From an uncultured Alphaproteobacteria bacterium (lineage in GTDB: Bacteria > Pseudomonadota > Alphaproteobacteria > CAAHEQ01 > UBA3637), in the NCBI GenBank assembly GCA_949292205.1, contig CASEYR010000001.1, forward strand, positions 219,530 to 253,725: a DNA stretch of 34,196 nt, read 5' to 3'. Under the pieces are notes generated by a model that saw nothing but the letters and a program-made list of their open reading frames with translations, had not been told where the DNA came from and searched no databases. A program made the position numbers and the translations under genes. The first letter of the stretch is position 1; each line of letters begins with the position of its first letter. Below are positions 28,101 through 34,196 of the stretch, in pieces.

Positions 28101-30902
28101 ATATGCATATTCCCCCCCCTTTATTCCGACAATATTTCCATTTCCTTTATTATTGATGATAATTTTTCCATTTGCCGAACCAGTCTCAACTCGAGCATTA
28201 AATATATTTTGCGGATTAGCTATGTCCTGATCCGAATACATGCCGGTTACATTACCATCACCGTTATTCGTAATGTCAATCGTGTTATTGTTAATCAATC
28301 GACCATCACGCATTCCCCAAACATCTGCATATTTATCATTATTCAGAGTAATACCAGATGTATTGACAACTTCCTCGGCAACACTAGCATCACCCATTTT
28401 ACCGATAACATCTGCCGATTTTGCTACACAAGCACCAGTTGAATCCCGTCCAAAACCTGACTTGCAAACACATTGATCTTTCAATTGCTCTTCGTTTGTT
28501 GGACAAGTTAAAGCTACATAACAAATCCCTGAAAAATCAACATACCCTTCATTACAGACACATGTTGTTCCCTGTTGCGTTGAATTTTCCGGACAATCTT
28601 TATCCGCATAACAGGTTCCATCCCAGTCTACATAACCCGAATTACAGACACATTTGCCCGAAGCTCCATCACAGGAAGCATTACTACCGCAACTTACACC
28701 TTCACACAAATCGACCTCTGGAGGAACATCGCAGTTTTCCCCTTTGTATCCGTCCGTACAAACACATGCACCGGTATCAGGGCTACATGTCCCATGACTA
28801 CCACATGACACTCCGGCGCATTTATCTTCTTCTGCAATCTGACAGTTTGATCCACTATATCCCTCTTCACAAACACATAGACCAGTTTCAATACTACATC
28901 TTCCATGAGAGCCACAGTTCACATTATCGCAAACATCTTCCGGATCCGGTACATCATTTTGACATAAAGATCCGCTATATCCCTCATCACAAATACATGT
29001 TCCGTCTGATGTATCACAAACACCATGCGCTCCGCAACTTACATTCTGACAAAAACCATACGGATCAGATGTAATTGTCCGACAATCTTCACCACTATAT
29101 CCGGGTATACACTCACATTGTCCCGTCGAACTGACACAATAACCAGCACCACAGCTCTTATTAGCACACAAATTTTCCGTATCAGAAGTCGGTGGTGTTA
29201 AGCAATCTGAACCACTCCAACCACCTATACAAATGCAAGACTGCGTTTCTTCGTTACAGACACCCATTCCACAATTTGCTTTATCACAGAAAGAAAGTTC
29301 CTCCTGAAATTCACAACTATTACCAGTCCAACCCTCATAACACAAACATTCTCCGGTCAAGACATCACATGACCCATTACCACTACATGTTTTTCCAGAA
29401 CAAAGACCCGGTTCTAATTCTATCTGACAATTAGCTCCTTCATAGCCATCATCACACAAGCACAAACCATTGTCGGGATCACACGATCCATGACCACTGC
29501 AACTAACCCCCTCGCATCTATTAAAATCGCTTGGTGGCACTTGGCAATTCGCCCCCGTATACCCATCTGCACATGAGCAAGATCCATCCGTTGGATTACA
29601 CGTTCCATGTACTCCACAATTGACGTATGCACATTTATCTGCTGGAGGAACTTCACAATGAACCCCACTGTATCCATTGTCACAAATACACTGCCCCGTA
29701 AAAGGCCAACAAGTTCCATTATCTCCACAATCAACATTATTACATAAGTTCAATGTTTCACATTTTCCTGTCAGTGGATTACAAAATTCTCCCGAAGGAC
29801 ACTCTACCCCTTCACATAACTCTCCAACTGCAGGAGGAATTTGACAATTTGTTCCTGTGTATCCATCCGTACAAATACACACTCCATCTTCCGGATTACA
29901 TGTTCCGTGCTCTCCACAGTTTACTCCGACACATAAATCAGGCTCTTCTCCACCATCTTCTACGCTACAATCTGCTCCTGTCCAACCCGGACTGCACACA
30001 CACGAAGCTCCCTGCTGTGTTCCGTTAACACAGTTCAAGGTCGCATAACATTGACTTGTCCCATAATGCCCGTAGCCGGAATCACACTCACTGCAAGTAC
30101 TTCCCGTATACCCTGTATCACAAATACAGGTATCCAAACTTTGATGTCCATTCGCTCCACAATCAAGTGTTCGATAGCAAGCGTCACCAAACATTGTGTA
30201 ACCACTATCACATACACATATATTTGCTTCTTGATGTTGATTTAAACCACAGGTAAGCTTTTCATAGCATTGGTTCCCCCATTTTATCTCGTTTTCAGCA
30301 CATGTAACATCATCACTTCCGCTACTACTTCCGCCGCCACCGCCGACTGCTAATGCTATTCCGCCGCCAACTACGGCAGCGACACCGACTCCAATAGCCA
30401 CTTTTGCACCGACGCTTAATCCCGCTTCCTCCGCAACGAGAGCTCTGGGAGCTTGCGTCGTTGCTGCTTTGGCCGCTTTAGCCGTAGAAACAGATTTTGC
30501 CGACACAGCTTTAGCAGAAGAGCTACCGTAAGCTATCTTCCCTGAGTTCACCCCTTTAGCCCACTGAGTATACGATGCATTAAACTCTTGAACTTTCTCT
30601 GCCGGTATTTTTGAAATACAGGGATTTGAAACGCTGGCTCCGTTTTGTTTTAATATACTAAACGTATAATAGTCTTTCATCCACACAGACCGACAGAGTG
30701 CCGTATTTCCATATTGATCCAGCGCATCTAAAGATTGACCTTGCGCTTTGATTGATCTAAGCGCAGTTATATTGCCGGTTTTTGCATACTTATATATCTG
30801 TGTTGCTCCGGCTAATGTTTGAGAAAAGGCTTCAACATTCCATACTACCGTAGAAAACGACAGTGCGACCATAACAATATAACTAACAACTTGACGTAGC
30901 AT
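25122..30902 (-). CDS. Giant EGF-repeat autotransporter, 1926 aa
   Basis: Domains in order: signal peptide (cut near VEA, residue 25); ankyrin-like segment (about 35-95, with LDQYGNTALC); Ala/Ser/Lys-rich linker; hydrophobic Gly/Ala/Val segment (161-193); about 17 EGF-like modules (201-825), most of the form C-x4-C-G-x-H-G-x-C-x7-C-x-C-x2-G-Y-x-G-x2-C; a beta-helix-like repeat passenger (about 870-1480); and an autotransporter beta-barrel (about 1630-1926) ending LRLAF-like in VRLAF. The final Phe is the usual barrel signature. The passenger thus carries on the order of a hundred Cys, rare for a type V secreted protein. AAGGAGGG precedes the ATG, and a strong promoter lies about 140 bases upstream. 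It probably mediates surface adhesion; ligand unknown. Confidence 0.92.
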   Translation of the reverse strand: MLRQVVSYIVMVALSFSTVVWNVEAFSQTLAGATQIYKYAKTGNITALRSIKAQGQSLDALDQYGNTALCRSVWMKDYYTFSILKQNGASVSNPCISKIPAEKVQEFNASYTQWAKGVNSGKIAYGSSSAKAVSAKSVSTAKAAKAATTQAPRALVAEEAGLSVGAKVAIGVGVAAVVGGGIALAVGGGGGSSSGSDDVTCAENEIKWGNQCYEKLTCGLNQHQEANICVCDSGYTMFGDACYRTLDCGANGHQSLDTCICDTGYTGSTCSECDSGYGHYGTSQCYATLNCVNGTQQGASCVCSPGWTGADCSVEDGGEEPDLCVGVNCGEHGTCNPEDGVCICTDGYTGTNCQIPPAVGELCEGVECPSGEFCNPLTGKCETLNLCNNVDCGDNGTCWPFTGQCICDNGYSGVHCEVPPADKCAYVNCGVHGTCNPTDGSCSCADGYTGANCQVPPSDFNRCEGVSCSGHGSCDPDNGLCLCDDGYEGANCQIELEPGLCSGKTCSGNGSCDVLTGECLCYEGWTGNSCEFQEELSFCDKANCGMGVCNEETQSCICIGGWSGSDCLTPPTSDTENLCANKSCGAGYCVSSTGQCECIPGYSGEDCRTITSDPYGFCQNVSCGAHGVCDTSDGTCICDEGYSGSLCQNDVPDPEDVCDNVNCGSHGRCSIETGLCVCEEGYSGSNCQIAEEDKCAGVSCGSHGTCSPDTGACVCTDGYKGENCDVPPEVDLCEGVSCGSNASCDGASGKCVCNSGYVDWDGTCYADKDCPENSTQQGTTCVCNEGYVDFSGICYVALTCPTNEEQLKDQCVCKSGFGRDSTGACVAKSADVIGKMGDASVAEEVVNTSGITLNNDKYADVWGMRDGRLINNNTIDITNNGDGNVTGMYSDQDIANPQNIFNARVETGSANGKIIINNKGNGNIVGIKGGEYAYNAMIAGTDDGKYPGGTATGLISITSEGNGWIQGLANGASSVNYNAYAPNKGTATGTIEITSIGNAGIVAQNGGSSNALAKEVGEAIGSISVSSTGSNRAVTGYYSSCVGGSCSNNANTLAITSGNTTDKQTAAKATGNISLTIREGGADLEVYGIEGDNIQNAMASGVNGYAAPISKGTITIDHEGKGSIVGLSNGGGKSYNAVAEGVAQATGVITINSIGDAFIKGLSGSSNAFSNAQIGGAEGQVFITSRNSSSFIYGLSTLPLVFADTSVISNAYANSGSNAVAQIDVKAYNHESSLYGMSGAHLYNAISKNSKSLSVLPNANAIGSISLFSDSSYVAGIMLGTHSNSFAYNAYAVATGTGSATATGTIDITHIGIGRVRGMVTAYGLTNVDLYNAYGNGATGRINIQKANAGNAIGMFANGDIDSSANNNSNSSISIISSDNATVVGMYADSNSSVSNFGSITLSHGSFTDSDGVQHEADNTGSLAIGIYAKPGSTVVNNGSITISGFESAYGIYGEEGAKVTNAGTITIDGDSNSSNAIKLNGAELFNPSEISSTTALDLSSFGGKVTLSDGGSFKASEISGDLNLATDIISKGFESEYKVSNAIISDKVSDLSLISSSALFDASLNSTSETTHDIVMTRKAFADVIDDNKIADFLENNYALKNNEDLFNTLKAASTKEALLNAWNRSSGTDTLTNFAYEDFAVLRSLSRTMNDALFAKKGENRSIVGYDHLYQHRDSKSGLTGYKSNADSSYGLTDKMFGDFRFGLGLGVTRYSSDYRNDSDRTETLYQAFMPIGYEKGGFRLVSIPRFGYGNGHYTRSLDSQSAKGKTEKWLYGITNEVRYPIEIAGLMIEPAVEFNILGWHTKGHTENESSIRAVFKSDNLTSVEAGVGLYVSKDMSVGRLSKLKFKVGGAYYHEMAEPYKQEMGIEGMSGSYELEDWTLGRNRGLVSGEIGYDYKNIGLYAKFTQFIENDTRFNMNAGVRLAF
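26463..28290 (-). repeat. Degenerate 32-50-residue repeats of the passenger
   Basis: About 14 copies share G-x-I-x-I-(4-5 residues)-G-x4-G(L/M/I), often followed by NA.A some 12 residues later. Examples are ATGLISITSEGNGWIQGL (951-968), KGTITIDHEGKGSIVGL (1111-1127) and ATGTIDITHIGIGRVRGM (1302-1319). The pattern suits rungs of a parallel beta-helix. Confidence 0.7.
28428..30302 (-). repeat. Tandem EGF-like module array
   Basis: About 17 Cys-rich modules encode residues 201-825. The central ones (residues 324-724) are the most regular, about 30 residues each plus 5-12-residue linkers containing PP or acidic residues. The outer modules (201-312 and 733-825) are divergent, with a longer form such as GYVDWDGTC and GYVDFSGIC. 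Residues 363-381 look like a half-module lacking the last two Cys. Confidence 0.85.
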
Positions 30903-31041
30903 TTTTAACCCTCCTTACTTTCACTAACGGAATTAACAAAAAAAAGTATTATGAATCAAGATATTATACAAATCATTAAACTGCTCTTTATCATATAACG
31001 GCCCACACTTCCCTTAACCTCCGACGACAAAACCAGATTGG

Positions 31042-31070
31042 AGTATACTAAAATCGTATGTTATTGTCAA
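31042..31070 (-). promoter_or_regulatory. Promoter of the giant autotransporter gene
   Basis: On the minus strand TTGACA (31070-31065), a 17-base spacer and TATACT (31047-31042). Start of transcription should fall near 31035, leaving a long leader before the ATG at 30902. Confidence 0.8.
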
Positions 31071-31088
31071 TACTATTTTTTGCAAAAC

Positions 31089-31110
31089 GATAATGCCTGA
31101 AAACATTATC
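31089..31110. promoter_or_regulatory. Inverted repeat upstream of the autotransporter promoter
   Basis: GATAATG (31089-31095) and CATTATC (31104-31110) form a 7-base inverted repeat with an 8-base centre, about 18 bases upstream of the -35. Position and size suit an activator or repressor site; it could also be a weak hairpin ending the DUF2155 transcript. Confidence 0.4.
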
Positions 31111-31229
31111 TCACTTATATTTTTACACACCTGCGGGTAATCATGCCACACCAATGATACCAATCAATTTATTAAGTTCGCTGATATCTAGTAAATATTT
31201 TTTAAAAATTTCTTTTTGCAGAAAATAGC

Positions 31230-31715
31230 TTAATCTTCTATCGGTTCCGTTAAATCCTCTTGCAAATCATCCAATGAATCAACTTCTATTTTTTGTTTCT
31301 GGACAACAGGAACAGCTAGCGGAACAATCTTTTCCCACTCCTTTTGGATTGGCTTATCCGTCAAACATTCCAAAACCCATATATCATAAATAGGATGTTC
31401 CATTGCCGATAGAGCCGGATTGGAAGAAAACATCCAACCATTAAAAACGACTTCATAAGCCTCATCTTTATTTTTTTCTTCAATAACTAAAAAAGCAGCA
31501 TTCTCGGGAGTTTCTTCAGGAGGCTTTTTCAAACACCGTTGAGCCGTTATCTTTAAATTACCAAAAAATGCCGGCGTATCAATATCTGTTTCCAGCGTAC
31601 TTGTCCGACCTGTTACTTTATCAACACCTCGCAACAAGACCTTAGGGGCATCTATATCGGCTCCGTAGACCGTGATTGAGAAAAGCGAACAAAAAATCAG
31701 AAAAAAGAGCTTCAT
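31230..31715 (-). CDS. DUF2155-family exported protein, 161 aa
   Basis: A signal peptide (MKLFFLIFCSLFSITVYGA) is followed by a domain with DKVTGRTSTLETDIDTPAFFGNLKI, then CLKKPPEETPENAAF, VFNGWMFSSNPALSAMEHPIYDIWVLEC, which is the pattern of the alphaproteobacterial DUF2155 family as I know it. In that group the gene often sits beside mlaD-type genes, as here. The C-terminal 30 residues are acidic. The start at 31715 is chosen for the signal peptide; an in-frame ATG at 31802 lies within the upstream gene. The weak ribosome site AGTAGG overlaps the previous stop. Molecular role is not known. Confidence 0.85.
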   Translation of the reverse strand: MKLFFLIFCSLFSITVYGADIDAPKVLLRGVDKVTGRTSTLETDIDTPAFFGNLKITAQRCLKKPPEETPENAAFLVIEEKNKDEAYEVVFNGWMFSSNPALSAMEHPIYDIWVLECLTDKPIQKEWEKIVPLAVPVVQKQKIEVDSLDDLQEDLTEPIED

Positions 31716-31722
31716 AATCAAC

Positions 31723-32166
31723 CTACTTCGTGGACAAGAAAATAAACTCAGAGATGTTATCTTCCAGAGATTTATAATTTTTCGTTTGCAAGATGCGGTC
31801 ATTCTCTTTTAATGATTCAGAACTCTTACCCGGTTCTAAACGAACGTACTTATCTCCCATAATCCCGACATCCGAAATAGAAGCTACCGTATCAATCGGT
31901 AATTGAACAGATGGATCAATACTCATATACACATCTGCCGTATAATCATTTTTATTTAGCGATGTGGATAAAACAGAGCCTACTTTGATACCGGAAATTC
32001 GAACATCCGATCCAACCTCTAGCCCGCCAATCTTTGAAAAATTAGCAGATACCGTATACCCATCTACTTTACCGATATCAACGCGAGAGGCGGCAAAAAA
32101 TAAAAAAAGACCGGTAAAAATCAGAACACCAAAACCTAAAATCGTTTCTACTGGATTTTTTTTCAT
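31723..32166 (-). CDS. mlaD: MlaD/MCE-family lipid transport protein, second copy, 147 aa
   Basis: MlaD-type proteins sit in the inner membrane, bind lipid in the periplasm and partner the MlaE permease/MlaF ATPase. A single N-terminal helix (residues 9-27, ILGFGVLIFTGLFLFFAAS) is followed by an MCE domain with the usual GYTVSANFSKIGGLEVGSDV, ISGIKVGSV and GIMGDKYVRLEPG motifs. It is the closer of the two copies to classic MlaD. AAGGAGA upstream supports the start. The permease and ATPase genes are not in the window. Confidence 0.93.
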   Translation of the reverse strand: MKKNPVETILGFGVLIFTGLFLFFAASRVDIGKVDGYTVSANFSKIGGLEVGSDVRISGIKVGSVLSTSLNKNDYTADVYMSIDPSVQLPIDTVASISDVGIMGDKYVRLEPGKSSESLKENDRILQTKNYKSLEDNISEFIFLSTK

Positions 32167-32184
32167 TACAAAATCTCCTTAATC

Positions 32185-32667
32185 TTAACGTTCGGCCACA
32201 GGTTGATGAGCAGCCTCTTTTTCTTTCTTATTCTTCATATACACATTTACTTTTTCTAAAAGCTCACTTAAAATCAAAGAATCCTGTGTATATTCAATCG
32301 TATCCCCGCTTTCCAACATATTTTCATCTCCTCCGGGGAAAATTTCAAGATGCTTACTCCCCAACAATCCATCTGTTTCAATGCTGACTGAAGAATCTAT
32401 CGGAATAAAAACTGGTTTATCAAGCGCAAAATTAACACGAACCTGATAACCATCTGCTAAAGATTGAGTAATAACTTTCCCGATAGGCATGCCTGCCATA
32501 CGAACCTCGGCACCATTCATCAAACCATCCGCTTTTGAAAAATGCGCGTATAGGTGAAATCGATGACCTTCAAACTCTTGAACGGAACGACCATGAACAA
32601 ATAATAATAACATCCCAAGCAATGCCGTTAATATAACACCAACCCATATTTCTTTATTTTGACGCAT
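32185..32667 (-). CDS. MlaD/MCE-family lipid transport protein, first copy, 160 aa
   Basis: This has the same architecture as the next gene: one membrane helix (about residues 9-24, VGVILTALLGMLLLFV) then an MCE domain with HLYAHFSKADGLMNGAEV, MAGMPIGKV and GLLGSKHLEIFPGGDE. It is clearly a diverged paralogue. The C-terminus is helical and charged (KNKKEKEAAHQ), after a VNVYMKN stretch. The ATG at 32667 is chosen because AGGAAT precedes it; an upstream ATG at 32763 lies beyond the divergent promoter region. It heads the mce-mce-DUF2155 unit. Confidence 0.9.
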   Translation of the reverse strand: MRQNKEIWVGVILTALLGMLLLFVHGRSVQEFEGHRFHLYAHFSKADGLMNGAEVRMAGMPIGKVITQSLADGYQVRVNFALDKPVFIPIDSSVSIETDGLLGSKHLEIFPGGDENMLESGDTIEYTQDSLILSELLEKVNVYMKNKKEKEAAHQPVAER

Positions 32668-32749
32668 AATTATTCCTTTTCCTCTCGTCATATTTGACAG
32701 GATTATCTTGCCATTGTCAAGTATTCTTTTAAAAAATAAGATTAACAGA

Positions 32750-32778
32750 TTGACTATAGGCATATTTTATCCTAATCT
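32750..32778 (+). promoter_or_regulatory. Predicted promoter of the bepA-like gene
   Basis: TTGACT at 32750-32755, a 17-base spacer and TAATCT at 32773-32778. The -10 ends 10 bases before the ATG at 32789, with no ribosome site, so the leader would be only a few bases. Confidence 0.45.
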
Positions 32779-32788
32779 TTATTCTGTT

Positions 32789-34078
32789 ATGAAATATCTT
32801 TTTCTATTTTTGTATTTGACTTTTATATGTATTGGGATTGTGAAGCCGACATTGGCACTCTCTGTCATCCGAGATACGGAAACGGAAAATACCTTACTGG
32901 GATATGTTCGACCGATTTTTAAAGCTGCCGGACTAAATCCGAATAATGCTCAAATCATCATTGTGAATGATCCAACAATCAACGCCTTTGTTGTGGGCGG
33001 ACAAACTATTTTTGTCCACACCGGATTGATTTTAAAAGCTAAAAATCCTGACGAGCTTGTCTTCGTTCTGGCTCATGAAACCGGACATATTGTCGGCGGT
33101 CATGTTGTTCGCGGATACCAAGCCCTGCAAAATGCTCAAACAAGTGCCTTAATTTCAACCGTTCTAGGAGGACTTGTCGCCATAGCCGGAGGTCGTCCCG
33201 ATGCCGGTGTTGCCGTTATGATGGGAGGACAATCTTCTGCTATGGGATTATTTACCCAGTATCGACAAACTGAAGAAAGCTCTGCAGATAGAACTGCCGT
33301 TGATATCCTTAAAAAAACAGGTTATTCAATGGCTGGCTTTGAAGGTATTATGAAGTCTATTACCGCAGATGAACGCCTGAATAGTAATGCGGAAAGTTCT
33401 TACCTAAGAACTCACCCGATAACTCAGACTCGTATCGCTGATTTAAAACGATTTTTAGACAATCCCCTCCCTTTACATCAAGATATTGCGTTTGATTTGA
33501 TGCGTGCAAAATTAAGTGGTTTTCTATTAAACCCAGAACAAACCAAACGACTATATAAAGGAAATACTCTTGTTGATCAATACGCATTAGCTATCGCATC
33601 ATATAAAGATCATAACTTTACAGAGGCTTTTTCCCGTTTGGATAACCTCACCAACATAAATCCTGAAAATCCATATTTTCACGAGTTAAAAGGACAATTC
33701 TTATTTGAAACCGGACAACTCAAAAAAGCAATAGAGTCATATAATCAAGCAAATAAGATTTTACCAAATGAACCATTAATCCAGTTATCATATGCTCAAG
33801 TTTTACTTGAATCCGGTGAAAAGGAAAACATCATAAAAGCAGAAAAACTGTTAAAACCATTATCTCAAAAAGAACCGAACACACCTATGGTTTGGCAACT
33901 ATTGGCTAAAGCTTACGACAGACAAAACAAAAAAAATGAAGCCCTGTATGCCATGGCAGAGTATTACAGAACCATCGCCTCTTTTGATCAAGCTAAAAAA
34001 CAAGCACAAAAGATTTTAGATACATTCCCTGAGGGAACAGCTACACGTCAACATTTACAAGATATAATTGATTTGTAA
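32789..34078 (+). CDS. bepA: M48-family metalloprotease with TPR repeats (BepA/YfgC-like), 429 aa
   Basis: A signal peptide (residues 1-23, ending TLA) leads into an M48 peptidase domain with the zinc motif HETGH at residues 96-100 and the third ligand Glu163 in EESSADR. The C-terminal half holds TPR-like helices (NPYFHELKGQFLFETGQL, AIESYNQANKILPNEP, VWQLLAKAYDRQNKKNEAL). BepA-type proteases act in the periplasm on stalled outer-membrane proteins such as LptD and BamA. The start at 32789 is chosen for the signal peptide; the upstream ATG at 32708 would add a 27-residue extension with no function. It is divergent from the mce genes. Confidence 0.94.
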   Translation: MKYLFLFLYLTFICIGIVKPTLALSVIRDTETENTLLGYVRPIFKAAGLNPNNAQIIIVNDPTINAFVVGGQTIFVHTGLILKAKNPDELVFVLAHETGHIVGGHVVRGYQALQNAQTSALISTVLGGLVAIAGGRPDAGVAVMMGGQSSAMGLFTQYRQTEESSADRTAVDILKKTGYSMAGFEGIMKSITADERLNSNAESSYLRTHPITQTRIADLKRFLDNPLPLHQDIAFDLMRAKLSGFLLNPEQTKRLYKGNTLVDQYALAIASYKDHNFTEAFSRLDNLTNINPENPYFHELKGQFLFETGQLKKAIESYNQANKILPNEPLIQLSYAQVLLESGEKENIIKAEKLLKPLSQKEPNTPMVWQLLAKAYDRQNKKNEALYAMAEYYRTIASFDQAKKQAQKILDTFPEGTATRQHLQDIIDL

Positions 34079-34196
34079 AATAAAAACTCAAAAATAAATA
34101 TAATAAAAAAAGGGACATTAAACCGTTACGGAAAGAGATAGCACGAACGGGACAGATAAGTCAAGAGAAAAAATAAAAAGATTAAAAGACTTGTAT
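34079..34196. other. AT-rich window end, no feature seen
   Basis: The last 118 bases are A-rich. CCGTT and AACGG could pair weakly, but I see no convincing terminator, promoter or gene. Confidence 0.5.

Larger units (their letters stand above)
30903..31229. other. Gene-free region upstream of the giant autotransporter gene
   Basis: The 327 bases hold the autotransporter promoter (31042-31070), a leader of about 130 bases, an inverted repeat (31089-31110), and an AT-rich tail after the DUF2155 gene in which I see no convincing terminator. No coding frame of note was seen. Confidence 0.75.

Noticed and set aside
28421-29074. Long plus-strand open frame (217 codons) inside the EGF region, with several other such frames at 28209-30256
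   Set aside because: They mirror the Cys/Gly-rich repeat on the opposite strand. The translations are His/Tyr-rich without domains, and no ribosome sites were seen.
28428-30302. Periodic repeats resembling a CRISPR array
   Set aside because: The repeat is at the protein level (Cys spacing). Units vary in DNA sequence, lie in one continuous frame, and no identical short repeats with unique spacers are present.
31716-31802. Upstream start of the DUF2155 gene
   Set aside because: It lies inside the mlaD gene, and the extra residues would hide the signal peptide.
32708-32788. Upstream start of the bepA-like gene
   Set aside because: The added 27 residues sit in front of a clear signal peptide and lie in the promoter region.

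Overview
The window looks like the chromosome of an AT-rich Gram-negative alphaproteobacterium. Supporting signs are an elongator tRNA-Met of the alphaproteobacterial pattern, TrmFO rather than a MnmG-only set, an mlaD-like/DUF2155 gene order, AsmA and outer-membrane autotransporter genes, and a CCA-encoding tRNA. The secreted, repeat-rich surface proteins resemble those of uncultured gut or host-associated Alphaproteobacteria, but that placement is inference. No phage, IS element or CRISPR array was seen, and gene density is high.

Layout. 1-3.3 kb (+ strand): tRNA-Met, a secreted protein/lipoprotein pair of unknown function behind two near-identical promoters, a small membrane-anchored protein, and an ADP-ribosylglycohydrolase-family gene starting just after a terminator. 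3.4-9.6 kb (- strand): an MFS transporter, rarA (replication-stress ATPase), an RluC-type pseudouridine synthase, an AsmA-family protein and acylphosphatase; the last three are tightly coupled. 9.7-13.4 kb (- strand): two pilus-related genes, one encoding an N-terminally anchored LamG/ConA-like protein and the other a prepilin with a PilV/tail-fibre-like body and a Cys-rich tip. 13.5-14.6 kb (+ strand): a two-subunit short-chain chromate transporter. 14.6-23.1 kb (- strand): the cluster sel1-like, dusB, trkA, mfd, proS, mutT, with a separate promoter before proS. 23.1-24.5 kb (+ strand): trmFO.

24.5-31.2 kb (- strand): the most unusual region. A 1926-residue autotransporter has an ankyrin-like N-terminus, a glycine-rich hydrophobic segment, about 17 consecutive EGF-like modules, a beta-helix-like repeat passenger and a C-terminal beta-barrel. 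It has a near-consensus promoter with an inverted repeat upstream. A decayed beta-barrel gene fragment lies directly downstream. 31.2-32.7 kb (- strand): two tandem MlaD/MCE lipid-transport subunits and a DUF2155 protein. 32.8-34.1 kb (+ strand): a BepA-like M48 metalloprotease with TPRs, probably for outer-membrane quality control.

Taken together, much of the window concerns the cell envelope: lipid transport, outer-membrane protease, AsmA, giant autotransporter and pilin-type adhesins. The rest is translation and repair housekeeping (proS, trmFO, dusB, rluC, mfd, rarA, mutT). Recognisable promoters recur with one strict form, TTGAC(A/T) or a close variant, exactly 17 bases, then TATA(C/G/A)T or a close variant. 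At least rarA appears to be transcribed from its own start codon.
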